Translations under genes and position numbers: made by a program
The notes under the pieces: model-generated
Database searches by the model: none
What the model saw: the letters and a program-made list of their open reading frames with translations, nothing else
Told to the model about the DNA's origin: nothing
Assembly (NCBI GenBank): GCA_023667265.1
Contig: JAMPAJ010000001.1
Span: forward strand, 879,864 to 943,863
Source of the DNA: Alistipes sp.
GTDB lineage: Bacteria > Bacillota > Clostridia > Oscillospirales > Ruminococcaceae
Direction: 5' to 3'
Length of the DNA: 64,000 nucleotides
Part shown: in pieces, positions 54,602 through 63,310 of the stretch
Layout of the letters: the number at the start of each line of letters is the position of its first letter
Position numbering within the stretch: the stretch's first letter is position 1

Positions 54602-54614
54602 GGAGGTTGTCCAA

Positions 54615-54833
54615 GTGTCCAAGGAAGATGTGATCGAGGTAGAGGGCGTTGTTACAGACGCGCTGCCCAACGCAATGTTTAAGGTGCAGCTTGAAAACGG
54701 CCACGAGGTTCTGGCTCACGTTTCAGGCAAGCTCAGAATGAATTATATCAGAATCGTGCCCGGTGATAAGGTAAAGCTTGAAATGTCGCCCTATGACCTT
54801 TCAAAAGGCCGCATCACATGGCGTGTAAAGTAA
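54615..54833 (+). CDS. infA: Translation initiation factor IF-1
   Basis: 72 aa OB-fold factor. GTG start at 54615 after [29 protein letters not shown] and [22 protein letters not shown] are standard. Confidence 0.98.
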   Translation: MSKEDVIEVEGVVTDALPNAMFKVQLENGHEVLAHVSGKLRMNYIRIVPGDKVKLEMSPYDLSKGRITWRVK

Positions 54834-54856
54834 AATCCGCTAAGGAGGTAATTTCA

Positions 54857-54970
<114 letters not shown>

Positions 54971-55001
54971 TCCCGGATGCTTAATCAATGGAGGTATTTA
55001 T

Positions 55002-55370
55002 ATGGCAAGAATAGCCGGTGTTGATCTTCCGAAGAATAAGAGAATTGAGATCGGTCTCACTTATATCTACGGAATCGGTCGTCAGACTGCAACAGACATC
55101 CTCGCAAATACAGGCGTAAATCCTGATACGAGAGTTAAGGATCTGGCAGAAGAGGATGTAGCTAAACTTCGTGACTATATCGACGAGCACTACACAGTTG
55201 AGGGTGATCTCCGCCGTGAGGTTGCTCTTAACATCAAGAGACTTGTAGAGATCCAGTGCTACAGAGGCGTCCGTCACAGAAAGGGTCTCCCCGTAAGAGG
55301 TCAGAGAACCAAGACAAACGCAAGAACCCGCAAGGGCCCTGTAAAGACTATCGCTAACAAGAAGAAGTAA
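55002..55370 (+). CDS. rpsM: 30S ribosomal protein S13
   Basis: 122 aa 30S head protein contacting P-site tRNA and 50S bridges. [20 protein letters not shown] and [19 protein letters not shown] are conserved. Confidence 0.98.
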   Translation: MARIAGVDLPKNKRIEIGLTYIYGIGRQTATDILANTGVNPDTRVKDLAEEDVAKLRDYIDEHYTVEGDLRREVALNIKRLVEIQCYRGVRHRKGLPVRGQRTKTNARTRKGPVKTIANKKK

Positions 55371-55384
55371 GGAGGTTATGAGCT

Positions 55385-55789
55385 TTGGCACAGCAGAAGG
55401 GTAAGAAGGTTACTACGATCAGAAGACGTAGGGAACGCAAGAACATCGAAAGCGGCGCAGTTCATATTCAGTCCACTTTCAACAACACAATCGTTACAAT
55501 CACTGACACACAGGGTAACGCAATTTCATGGGCAAGCGCAGGCGAGCTGGGATTCAGAGGCTCTAAGAAGTCCACTCCTTTCGCAGCTCAGACAGCTGCC
55601 GAGACAGCTGCTAAGGCTGCTATGGAGCACGGTCTCAAGTTCGTTGAGGTTTACGTTAAGGGACCCGGCGCAGGACGTGAGGCTGCTATCAGAGCGCTCC
55701 AGACCGTTGGTCTTGAGGTAAGAATGATCAAGGACGTTACTCCTATTCCCCACAACGGATGCCGTCCTCCCAAAAGAAGACGTGTCTAA
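55385..55789 (+). CDS. rpsK: 30S ribosomal protein S11
   Basis: 134 aa. TTG start (55385) after AAGGAGG, the only start that gives the normal N-terminus. The [15 protein letters not shown] and [13 protein letters not shown] segments are typical. Confidence 0.97.
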   Translation: MAQQKGKKVTTIRRRRERKNIESGAVHIQSTFNNTIVTITDTQGNAISWASAGELGFRGSKKSTPFAAQTAAETAAKAAMEHGLKFVEVYVKGPGAGREAAIRALQTVGLEVRMIKDVTPIPHNGCRPPKRRRV

Positions 55790-55810
55790 TCAAATCGGAG
55801 GTGTTTTAAA

Positions 55811-56410
55811 ATGGCAGTACAGAAGGAACCTATTCTTAAAAAGTGCAGATATTTGGGCATCAGCCCTGCTGTTCTCGGCGTATCCAAGAAGGAGTCCATC
55901 CGCTTCAAGAACGCCAACAACAGAAAGAAGATATCTGAATACGGTCTTCAGCTGAAGGAAAAGCAGAAGCTGAAGTTCATATACGGCGTTCTGGAGAAGC
56001 AGTTCTATCACTACTTCGAGATCGCTTCAAAGATGGAAGGCAAGACTGGTGACAACCTTATCACAGTTCTTGAGTCAAGACTGGACAGCGTTGTTTACAG
56101 AATGGGTCTGGCTCTCACAAGACGTGAGGCAAGACAGCTTGTCGTTCACAGCCACTACACAGTAAACGGCAAAAAGGTAAACATTCCCTCTTACAGAGTT
56201 AAGGTGGGCGATGTGATCGCTCTTAAGGAGAAGGACAGAACTTCCGAGAAGTTCAAGGCTACAGTTGAAGAGACTAAGGACAGAATCGTTCCTGTATGGC
56301 TTGACGCAAAGAAGGACGATTTCTCCGCAACGGTTACACGTCTTCCCGGCGCTGAGGACATTGATTACGAGGTTGCTACACACCTCATCGTCGAGTTGTA
56401 CTCCAAGTAA
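55811..56410 (+). CDS. rpsD: 30S ribosomal protein S4
   Basis: 199 aa with an S4 domain (MGLALTRREARQLVVHSHY). The N-terminal part KCRYLGISPAVLGVSKKES is the Gram-positive form with one or few zinc ligands. It nucleates 30S assembly and in many bacteria represses the alpha operon. Confidence 0.97.
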   Translation: MAVQKEPILKKCRYLGISPAVLGVSKKESIRFKNANNRKKISEYGLQLKEKQKLKFIYGVLEKQFYHYFEIASKMEGKTGDNLITVLESRLDSVVYRMGLALTRREARQLVVHSHYTVNGKKVNIPSYRVKVGDVIALKEKDRTSEKFKATVEETKDRIVPVWLDAKKDDFSATVTRLPGAEDIDYEVATHLIVELYSK

Positions 56411-56471
56411 TTAATTTTACTTGAAATGCTTTATCTCGAAATAAAACTTATTGCGAAATAGGAGGGTTTTT

Positions 56472-57437
56472 ATGCTGGAAAAAATCAACAAGCCGGATAT
56501 CGAAGTCAGTGAACTGAAAAGTGACGGCAAATACGGCAAATTCGTTTTAGCACCGCTTGAGCGTGGTTACGGAATTACTCTTGGAAACAGCCTCAGACGT
56601 GTGCTGCTCTCCTCACTTCCGGGTGTTGCTGTAACATCTGTTAAGCTTTCGGGCAAGGATGGTACAGTGCACCATGAGTTGTCAACAATTCCCGGCGTAA
56701 AGGAAGATGTTACCGAGATCATCCTCAGCATCAAGGGTCTCACTGCCAAGCTTTACGGCGACGGTCCTAAGACTGTTTATGTAGAAGCAGAGGGCGAGTG
56801 CGAGATCACTGCCGGCGATATCAAAGCCGATTCTGAGGTGAATATTCTCGACCCTGGTATGCACATCGCTACCCTGGGCAAGGATGCTAAGCTCTACATG
56901 GAGATCACTATCGACAGAGGAAGAGGATACGTTTCCGCAGAGAGAAACAAGAAGCAGATAAATATGCCTGTTGATGTTATCGCTGTTGACAGTATCTATA
57001 CTCCCGTGCTCAAGGTGAACTACACCGTAGAGGATACGCGTCTCGGACAGGTTACTGACTATGACAAGCTGACAATGGAGGTATGGACCGACGGTACTAT
57101 CTCTGCAAAGGAAGCTCTGTCCCAGGCAGCAAACCTCCTCAATGAGCATCTGAAGCTGTTCATCGACCTCTCAGAAGAGGCTGGAATGGTTGAGACGCTT
57201 GTTGAAAAGGATGAAAAGGGCAAGGAGAAGATTCTTGAAATGACTATCGAGGATCTCGACCTGTCGGTACGTTCCTTCAATTGCTTGAAGCGCGCCGGAA
57301 TCAATACAGTGGATGACCTCATCAACAAGTCTGAGGAAGAAATGATGAAGGTTAGAAACCTTGGAAAGAAGTCCTTCGACGAGGTTAAGGAGAAGCTCCA
57401 GTCTCTGGGCTTTGATCTTTCCTCCGAGGAAGAATAA
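56472..57437 (+). CDS. rpoA: RNA polymerase alpha subunit
   Basis: 321 aa. N-terminal domain for dimerization ([20 protein letters not shown]), C-terminal domain for UP-element and activator contact ([22 protein letters not shown]). Start at 56472 after GGAGGG; an in-frame upstream start at 56451 lacks a site. Confidence 0.98.
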   Translation: MLEKINKPDIEVSELKSDGKYGKFVLAPLERGYGITLGNSLRRVLLSSLPGVAVTSVKLSGKDGTVHHELSTIPGVKEDVTEIILSIKGLTAKLYGDGPKTVYVEAEGECEITAGDIKADSEVNILDPGMHIATLGKDAKLYMEITIDRGRGYVSAERNKKQINMPVDVIAVDSIYTPVLKVNYTVEDTRLGQVTDYDKLTMEVWTDGTISAKEALSQAANLLNEHLKLFIDLSEEAGMVETLVEKDEKGKEKILEMTIEDLDLSVRSFNCLKRAGINTVDDLINKSEEEMMKVRNLGKKSFDEVKEKLQSLGFDLSSEEE

Positions 57438-57474
57438 TACAAAGTATCACTTATTAAGAAAAGGAGTGAAAATC

Positions 57475-57816
57475 ATGCCGGGTACAAGAAAGCTGGGCAG
57501 AACATCTGACCATAGAAAGGCAATGCTCAGAGGCATGGTAACTTACCTTCTCGAGAACGGTCAGATCGAAACGACTGTTACAAGAGCAAAGGAAGTTCGT
57601 GCAGTTGCAGAGAAGATGATTACAATTGGTAAGAATACAGATCTGCACTCTAAGCGTCAGGTATTCGCATATGTAACAAAGGAAGCAGTAGCTAAGAAGC
57701 TTTTCGACGAAATTGCTCCCAAGTATGCTGATAAGAACGGTGGTTACACACAGATCATCAAGATCGGACCCCGCCGTGGTGACGCAGCTGAGATGGCTAT
57801 TGTCAAGCTCGCTTAA
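57475..57816 (+). CDS. rplQ: 50S ribosomal protein L17
   Basis: 113 aa. [20 protein letters not shown] and [17 protein letters not shown] are standard. Last gene of the super-operon. Start at 57475 after AAGGAGTG. Confidence 0.97.
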   Translation: MPGTRKLGRTSDHRKAMLRGMVTYLLENGQIETTVTRAKEVRAVAEKMITIGKNTDLHSKRQVFAYVTKEAVAKKLFDEIAPKYADKNGGYTQIIKIGPRRGDAAEMAIVKLA

Positions 57817-57825
57817 TCGCATAAT

Positions 57826-57853
57826 AAAAGCCGCCTGTCTGGGCGGCTTTTTT
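57826..57853 (+). terminator. Terminator of the ribosomal super-operon
   Basis: AAAAGCCGCC-TGTCTG-GGCGGCTTTTTT: perfect stem with T-run, 12 bp after rplQ. Confidence 0.9.
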
Positions 57854-57884
57854 GTGATAATTCAGAAAAATATCGGAAAAACTC

Positions 57885-57913
57885 TTGCATTTTCCGGCTA
57901 TATATGGTATAAT
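57885..57913 (+). promoter_or_regulatory. Promoter of yajC
   Basis: TTGCAT (57885-57890), 17-bp spacer, TATAAT (57908-57913). Start point expected near 57920. Confidence 0.8.
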
Positions 57914-57920
57914 TTATCTT

Positions 57921-57996
57921 GTATTACGATGACGTAATACTAATTTCCAACCACCCTATAGACAATCTTGTCTACAGTTTGATTGAAAATTAGTAT
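57921..57996 (+). promoter_or_regulatory. Structured leader of yajC with competing hairpins
   Basis: Hairpin I is GTATTACG-4-CGTAATAC (57921-57940). Hairpin II pairs ATACTAATTTCCAA (57937-57950) with TTGAAAATTAGTAT (57983-57996) and encloses TAGACAA-2-TTGTCTA (57959-57974). The two outer hairpins share bases 57937-57940, so both cannot form at once. AAAGGAG follows. No known riboswitch is recognised. Confidence 0.55.
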
Positions 57997-58015
57997 AACC
58001 GAAAGGAGAAAATCA

Positions 58016-58540
58016 ATGAAAAGAAAAATTATGACTGTTATCACTGCCGCTATGGCGACAGGTTCAGCCGCTATGATGTTCGCTATGAGCGCATTTGCCG
58101 AGGGCGACGCTGCCGCTGCTTCGGACTCCACTCAGCAGGCTGCACAGGGCGGAAGCATACTCACCTTTATCCTGCCACTGGTACTCATGTTCGTGCTTCT
58201 CTACTTTATGGCTATCAGACCCCAGAAGAAGAGAGACGCCGAGGCTAAGCAGATGCAGGAAAGCCTTCAGGTAGGCGACGAGGTCATCACCTCCGGCGGA
58301 ATCGTTGGTATGATATTCAGAATTGCTGACGATACCGTTGTTATCGAGACCGGCGGCGAGCGTCATAAGCTCCGTATCAAGAAATGGGCTATCGCTGAGA
58401 ATGTGAGCGGAACTGAGAGAATGAGAGCCGCTCAGGCTAAGACTAAGCTCAAGGGCGTTGAGTCCGCAGGCGTTGAAGCTGTCGATGAAGCACCAAAGTC
58501 CAAGAAGAAAAAGAAGTCTGACGACGCAGACGGGCAGTAA
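58016..58540 (+). CDS. yajC: Preprotein translocase subunit YajC
   Basis: 174 aa. The canonical YajC core, a span plus tail (ILTFILPLVLMFVLLYFMAIRPQKKR, DEVITSGGIVGMIFRI), follows an added N-terminal signal-like segment (residues 1-28). The C-terminus is long and Lys-rich. YajC belongs to the SecDF-YajC holotranslocon that assists export. Start at 58016 after AAAGGAG. Confidence 0.93.
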   Translation: MKRKIMTVITAAMATGSAAMMFAMSAFAEGDAAAASDSTQQAAQGGSILTFILPLVLMFVLLYFMAIRPQKKRDAEAKQMQESLQVGDEVITSGGIVGMIFRIADDTVVIETGGERHKLRIKKWAIAENVSGTERMRAAQAKTKLKGVESAGVEAVDEAPKSKKKKKSDDADGQ

Positions 58541-58592
58541 TAAATAATATAATCTCCGCATAGAATTAATCAAGACTATGTGGAGGTTTTTT

Positions 58593-58985
58593 ATGTTCGT
58601 TGGAAAAATATGGGAGCACCCGGTTTTGGCGTATTTTCCGCCGCTTTTGCTGGGCTGTGCAGTTATAGCGCTGTTTTCGGCGGCGATGTCGGCGGTGTGT
58701 TGTTATCTCTTCCGCTCTGTGGATATGCTTCCGGTTTTTGCTGCGGCAGCTCTGGCTCTGGGAGGCTACTGCTCCGGACTTTTGTGCGGAAAATACCGCC
58801 GCAGACGCGGTCTTACGGACGGACTTGTCTGCGGCGGTCTGATTTTTGCCGTACTTTTTATATTCGGAGCCGTTATGGGACAGCTTCCCGGCGTTAAGCA
58901 GCTTCTGATACTCGCTGTAAGCGGAGGTATCGGCGGAGTCGCAGGCGTAAACAAGAAGCCGCCCTGGCTCAGCCGCGAGCTTTGA
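58593..58985 (+). CDS. TIGR04086-family membrane protein
   Basis: 130 aa with about four hydrophobic segments (LAYFPPLLLGCAVIALFSAAM, VDMLPVFAAAALALGGY, LVCGGLIFAVLFIFGAV, LLILAVSGGIGGVAGVN). It matches the small membrane family that usually follows yajC in clostridia. Start at 58593 after GGAGG. The function is unknown. It converges with the minus-strand htrA gene. Confidence 0.8.
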   Translation: MFVGKIWEHPVLAYFPPLLLGCAVIALFSAAMSAVCCYLFRSVDMLPVFAAAALALGGYCSGLLCGKYRRRRGLTDGLVCGGLIFAVLFIFGAVMGQLPGVKQLLILAVSGGIGGVAGVNKKPPWLSREL

Positions 58986-58994
58986 TATATTATA

Positions 58995-60320
58995 TCAATA
59001 ATCTCCGGAGGTGTCCTCCATAAGCTTGAAGCTGATGTTGTATTTCGTGACTGTACCGTCCTGGTCAACGTGGGCGCAGCCTGCCGGAACGGTATCGCCT
59101 GCACCGTAGGAAGCCGTAATTGCGCTGTAAAGCTCGTCGTAGGTGGAAACCGGGATATTGCCGATCATCGTGATAAAATCGCCCTCGCAAAGCTCCGTGT
59201 TGGCGATGTCGCAGGTCTCGTCGATGCCGTCGATGTAGATTCCCTTGAAGTCCTCCGGCAGGTCGTATCCCACACTTTCGCAGATCGCAAGGTAGTTTTC
59301 AAGAGAGCTCATATCAATAAGCGTAATGCCTATCTTAAAGCGTCCGCCGATGAAGCCGTTGCTTATAAGCTCGTCGATTATTGGCTTCACCTCGTTTATG
59401 GTAATGGCAAATCCAAGTCCCTCGTAGCGGTCGTTGACGTATTTCGAGGAAGTGATGCCGATAACGTGACCGTACATATCCACCAGCGCGCCGCCGGAAT
59501 TTCCCGGGCTTATAGCGGCATTCGTCTGGATGCACTTCATCTCGAAGCCGGTGTAATCGCTGCGTATGTTTCTGTCAACGGCCGACACTATGCCGTCGGT
59601 CACGCTTCCGGTCAGTCCGGCAGGATTTCCGATAGCTATGACCTGTTCGCCGACCGTGACCTGGTCGGAATCACCAAAAACAGCCGGAGTGAGATCGCTT
59701 GCGGAAACCTTGATAACGGCAAGGTCGGTTTTTGAGTCGCGTCCGACGATCTTTGCGGAATATATCTTATCGTCGGCAGTGCGGACATCGTGATAGCCGT
59801 CTGCCTTGAGAACGTGTGCATTTGTGACTATATAGCCGTCCTCGGTGATTATAACTCCCGAGCCGGTACTTTCAAGGCTCTTGCGCGTCGGATCGCTGTA
59901 GGTGTATATCTCCACGATAGAGCCGCGTACAGCCGCCGCCGCACCCTCGGTAGTGTATCTTCCGTATTCGTCGATAACCTCGGCAAGCTCGCTTGCAGCG
60001 TCGGGCTTCTGCGCCTGGAATATAACCGTGGTCTTATCCTCGGTAAGTCCTGCAAGCCGCTCCTTGCTTGTCATTATATCGTACACTATGCCGAAAGCGC
60101 CCAGACCCACTGTAAAAATCATAAGCACGGCGAAGAAAACCAGAGCTCCGGTATTTCCACTGCCGGGCTTTTTCTTTTTCGGGAGGCTTTCCTCCTCTGT
60201 CATTCTGGCGTACTCCTCAAATCCGATCGGCTCATACATAAATGCGTCGTACTCGACCTGCTGCTTGCTTTCGCCGGGATCATCCGCGGAGCTGCCGTAG
60301 AAATTTTCGTTATTGTCCAT
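58995..60320 (-). CDS. HtrA/DegP-type S1C serine protease
   Basis: 441 aa. Cytoplasmic N-terminus (about 55 aa), one span (about 60-85, GALVFFAVLMIFTVGLGAFG), trypsin-like domain with His in VTNAHVL (about 166), Asp in KTDLAVIK (about 198) and Ser in PGNSGGALV (about 275), then one PDZ domain. It degrades or refolds misfolded envelope proteins. Start at 60320 after TTGGAG. It is the last gene of the RR-HK-HtrA operon, 11 bp after the kinase. Confidence 0.95.
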   Translation of the reverse strand: MDNNENFYGSSADDPGESKQQVEYDAFMYEPIGFEEYARMTEEESLPKKKKPGSGNTGALVFFAVLMIFTVGLGAFGIVYDIMTSKERLAGLTEDKTTVIFQAQKPDAASELAEVIDEYGRYTTEGAAAAVRGSIVEIYTYSDPTRKSLESTGSGVIITEDGYIVTNAHVLKADGYHDVRTADDKIYSAKIVGRDSKTDLAVIKVSASDLTPAVFGDSDQVTVGEQVIAIGNPAGLTGSVTDGIVSAVDRNIRSDYTGFEMKCIQTNAAISPGNSGGALVDMYGHVIGITSSKYVNDRYEGLGFAITINEVKPIIDELISNGFIGGRFKIGITLIDMSSLENYLAICESVGYDLPEDFKGIYIDGIDETCDIANTELCEGDFITMIGNIPVSTYDELYSAITASYGAGDTVPAGCAHVDQDGTVTKYNISFKLMEDTSGDY

Positions 60321-60331
60321 TTCTGCTCCAA

Positions 60332-61783
60332 TCAAATTTTTTTAATGCTGTCTGTTTTGGTGGGATTCTCGGGGATCTGTATCTGGAACTCCGTGTATTC
60401 GCCGTAAACGCTTTTCACGACGATGTGTCCCTTATGGAGATGAACTATCTTACGAGAGATCGACAGTCCCAGACCAAGTCCGGTTTTGTCCTTGCCGCGG
60501 GAGGAATCCGTTTTATAGAACCGGTCGAAAACCTGCTGTATTTCGGAGTCTTTAAGTCCCTCGCCAGTGTTGCGTATACCGATAATGCAGATACCGTCGC
60601 GGTTGTCGAAGGTAAAGGACAGCGTGCCGCCCACGTTTACGAATTTAACGGCATTTTCTATCAGATTGTAGACAGCCTGATGCATAAGATCGGCGTCGAC
60701 TACAGCCATCAGGCGGCTGTCGTCAAGTCCATCGACCTCCAGCCCCTTTTCGTCGATACGCTTCTCAAACATGAGCATGACCCGGAATACCAGATCGGAA
60801 AGGTCGGTTTTTGCAAAGTTGGGAGTCATAGTTCCCGACTCGAAGCGGCTCATGTTGAGCATGGAGGTAATGAGGATGCGAAGCCGCTGTACCTCCTGGG
60901 AAACCAGGATAAGATATTCCTGCTGCTGACCTTTTTTGATAGTACCGTCGAGAATACCATCCACGAAGCCGCCTATAGTGGTCATAGGCGTCCGAAGCTC
61001 GTGGGAAACGTTGGCGATGAAGGCGCGGCTTGTCTCCTCGCTGTTCTCCACGTGGCTGGCAAGAAGATTCACCAGGTCGGAAATATGCTGCAAGGAGGGC
61101 GAAATATCCGTCGAGATCTTCTCCGAAAAATCGCCTTTGGTGTACTGCTCTGTGATGCGCAGGAAATTTTCCTCGAACTCCATATGCTCCTTCGTTTTCC
61201 GTTTCAGCACGGCGTAGCAGCCGATAACAGCTGCAAACGAGATACAGATGTATACGATCGCTGTTTTGAGGGTGAACATCTCCTTATCCGAGGTCGGTTC
61301 ATATGCGACGAGATAGAAGCTGTTTTCCTCGCCCTGAGAATTTTTCACTGTGAATTTTTTTCCGAACATCAGCTCCGGCTCGCTCTTGGCAACAGATGTG
61401 GCGTTGCTGTTCAGGTATGCTCCGTTGTCGAGCGTTTTTCTCATGGCGTCGGAGAGCCCTCCGCCCTCTGCAGCTCCGACTGCGGAAAGATATTCGCCGC
61501 CATTTTCGTCATAAACGGAAATGCGCACGGATTTTTTCAGCTCGAAGCCGAAATTAAGCCGCTGCAAAGCTGCGTCGTCTGCGGAATTATGGTAATAGTC
61601 GCTGAAAATGCCGATAAAGAGATCACCGGTATTTTCAAGCTCCTCCAGCTTGTTTTTTTCAAAGCAGGCGGAGCAGACGCTGATAACAACAGCGCCTATG
61701 ATTATGGCGGCGGAGACTATTATCATCATAGTCTGCCGAAAAATTTTAAAGTAGGAGCTTTCCTTGTTTTTCAAAACCCTCAC
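60332..61783 (-). CDS. Sensor histidine kinase
   Basis: 483 aa. Span 1 about residues 15-38, an outside sensor of about 130 residues (SDYYHNSADDAALQRL, Cache-like size), span 2 about 168-190, HisKA with phospho-His in FIANVSHELRTPMT, and an ATPase with NLIENAVKF, DKTGLGLGLSI. GTG start (61783). It phosphorylates the regulator below. The neighbouring htrA suggests an envelope-stress input. Confidence 0.95.
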   Translation of the reverse strand: MRVLKNKESSYFKIFRQTMMIIVSAAIIIGAVVISVCSACFEKNKLEELENTGDLFIGIFSDYYHNSADDAALQRLNFGFELKKSVRISVYDENGGEYLSAVGAAEGGGLSDAMRKTLDNGAYLNSNATSVAKSEPELMFGKKFTVKNSQGEENSFYLVAYEPTSDKEMFTLKTAIVYICISFAAVIGCYAVLKRKTKEHMEFEENFLRITEQYTKGDFSEKISTDISPSLQHISDLVNLLASHVENSEETSRAFIANVSHELRTPMTTIGGFVDGILDGTIKKGQQQEYLILVSQEVQRLRILITSMLNMSRFESGTMTPNFAKTDLSDLVFRVMLMFEKRIDEKGLEVDGLDDSRLMAVVDADLMHQAVYNLIENAVKFVNVGGTLSFTFDNRDGICIIGIRNTGEGLKDSEIQQVFDRFYKTDSSRGKDKTGLGLGLSISRKIVHLHKGHIVVKSVYGEYTEFQIQIPENPTKTDSIKKI

Positions 61784-61803
61784 CCGCTTTTGAGTAGTAG
61801 CTA

Positions 61804-62511
61804 TTATTCGTCCTCGGAGGCCTCGAATTTATATCCCTTGCCCCAGACGGTTCTCAGCGTCCATTTTTCAGAAACGCCCTCCAGCTTTTCGCGGAGACGC
61901 TTGATATGGACGTCGATAGTACGGGAATCGCCGTAGTAGTCGTAGCCCCACACCTCGTCGAGCAGCTGGTCTCTTGTGAATACTCTGTTCGGGTTGGAGG
62001 CGAGATAGTACAGCAGCTCCAGCTCCTTCGGCGGAGTGTCGATAGTCTTGCCGTTTACTTTAAGCTCATAACGGGTCATGTTTACCGACATTTTCTCGTA
62101 TCGGACTTCCTTGACCTCCGGCTCGGAGTTGATGCTTCCTGCCCGTCTTGTAACGGCGTTGATGCGTGCGATGACTTCCTTGGCGTCAAAGGGCTTTACG
62201 ATATAGTCGTCAGCGCCCAGCTCCAGACCGATGACCTTGTCGATAGTCTCGCCCTTAGCGGTTATCATGATTATCGGAACGTTTGATTTTTTGCGTATTT
62301 CGCGGCAGACCTGCCAACCGTCCATGCCCGGGAGCATAATGTCCAGCAGCACCATATCCGGTTTAAGGGCATTGAATTTTACAACAGCCTCCTCGCCGTC
62401 ATGGGAGAGGATAACGCTGTAGCCGTCCTTTTCAAGGTAGAGGCGGAGCAGGTCGCAGATATTTTTATCGTCGTCAACTATGAGGATCTTCAAGCTTTTT
62501 TCAGCAGCCAT
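61804..62511 (-). CDS. OmpR/PhoB-family response regulator
   Basis: 235 aa. Receiver domain with acidic pocket IVDDD, phospho-Asp in MVLLDIMLPGMDGW (about residue 53), and Lys in IVKPF. Winged helix at the C-terminus (PPKELELLYYLASNPNRVFTRDQLLDEVWGYD). It activates its own operon in related systems. Start at 62511 after AAGGAAG. First gene of the operon. Confidence 0.96.
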   Translation of the reverse strand: MAAEKSLKILIVDDDKNICDLLRLYLEKDGYSVILSHDGEEAVVKFNALKPDMVLLDIMLPGMDGWQVCREIRKKSNVPIIMITAKGETIDKVIGLELGADDYIVKPFDAKEVIARINAVTRRAGSINSEPEVKEVRYEKMSVNMTRYELKVNGKTIDTPPKELELLYYLASNPNRVFTRDQLLDEVWGYDYYGDSRTIDVHIKRLREKLEGVSEKWTLRTVWGKGYKFEASEDE

Positions 62512-62560
62512 TTCATATTTCTTCCTTTCAAGCCGCAAATGCAGCAATATACTTAATATT

Positions 62561-62589
62561 ATTATACATCAAAATGCAGAAAAAGTCAA
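62561..62589 (-). promoter_or_regulatory. Promoter of the RR-HK-HtrA operon
   Basis: On the minus strand TTGACT (62589-62584), 17-bp spacer, TATAAT (62566-62561), about 50 bp before the regulator start. The first 100 bases beyond it hold nothing else. Confidence 0.8.
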
Positions 62590-62670
62590 TTCATTTATGG
62601 GATATTTTGCAAATTATAACGAATGAAATTTAGGTGATAATACAAAACTTTCGGCGCAAGCATAAACACC

Positions 62671-62858
62671 GGGTTTCAAAAGGGACGGTTGTCCCTTTTG
62701 CAGAGTCCAGAGGCAGAGCCTTTGGCAGGGTATGGGACAGAGTCCCATATCGACCGCAGGTCGATGCAGCCTTTAGGCGCTCCGCAAAGGGTGAATTTTG
62801 TAACAGTCCAGTGGACTGTTACAAAAGAGGGAACGCCCTGCAAGAGAGGGCGTTCCCT
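62671..62858 (-). repeat. Multi-hairpin dispersed repeat, copy B
   Basis: Same module as copy A in inverse orientation. Stem differences come in pairs: the core flank reads TTTGTAACAG/CTGTTACAAA here against CAAAACAG/CTGTTTTG in copy A. The outer hairpin is GGGAACGCCCT...AGGGCGTTCCC, matching fragment D. Confidence 0.9.
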
Positions 62859-62874
62859 TGTGGGGCAGCCCCCA

Positions 62875-62945
62875 CGGGCGGTTTCACGTAGCCGCGAGTA
62901 CCTCGCTAATTTATTTTGCAGGTGTAGATATTCCGCGAGCGATAT
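62875..62945 (+). repeat. Diverged copy of the tRNA-His downstream repeat
   Basis: GGGCGGTTTCACGTAGCCGCGAGTACCTCGCT...ATTCCGCGAGCG resembles the region after tRNA-His (10455-10525) and its attR copy, including the GGTTTCACGT stem and ATTCCGCGA end. It shows that the 83-bp post-tRNA part of the att repeat is itself a dispersed unit. Confidence 0.6.
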
Positions 62946-62982
62946 AATTTTTTTCTCCGAATAAAAGGGGATCTTTTTCTGC

Positions 62983-63196
62983 CTTTTTGAATCTGCTGGA
63001 AAAGTTTAAGGGGACGCTCTCTCTTGCAGAGCGTCCCCTCTCCGAAAACAGTCCACTGGACTGTTTTCGGATTCACCCCTTGCAGGGCGCCTAAAGGCAT
63101 CATTGACCTACGGTCAATATGGAGCGCTGCTCCATACCTCGCCAAAGGCGCTGCCTCTGGACTTCGCAAAAGGGACAACCGTCCCTTTTGAAACCC
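62983..63196 (+). repeat. Multi-hairpin dispersed repeat, copy C
   Basis: Same order of hairpins as copy A with paired changes: ATTGACCTACGGTCAAT for ATCGACCTTCGGTCGAT, and ATGGAGCGCTGCTCCAT for ATGGGACTCTGTCCCAT. It lies between copy B and the recG promoter. Confidence 0.9.
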
Positions 63197-63245
63197 AGTG
63201 TTCGCGCTGAAAATAAATGTCAAACGAAAATTTCTCACGCGAATG

Positions 63246-63274
63246 TTGCGTTTTTGCTGTTAATATGTTATAAT
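63246..63274 (+). promoter_or_regulatory. Promoter of recG
   Basis: TTGCGT (63246-63251), 17-bp spacer TTTTGCTGTTAATATGT, TATAAT (63269-63274). Almost the same 29 bp occurs at 36236-36264. Confidence 0.8.
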
Positions 63275-63310
63275 AAAATGATAATAACAGTGCTTCAGAA
63301 AGGAGAGGAA

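Noticed and set aside
57961..58015. Known riboswitch before yajC
   Set aside because: No conserved core of a known riboswitch class could be matched; only simple hairpins are visible.
60242..61936. Plus-strand open frame (564 aa) antisense to the histidine kinase
   Set aside because: The minus strand has full kinase motifs; the plus frame has no recognisable domain.
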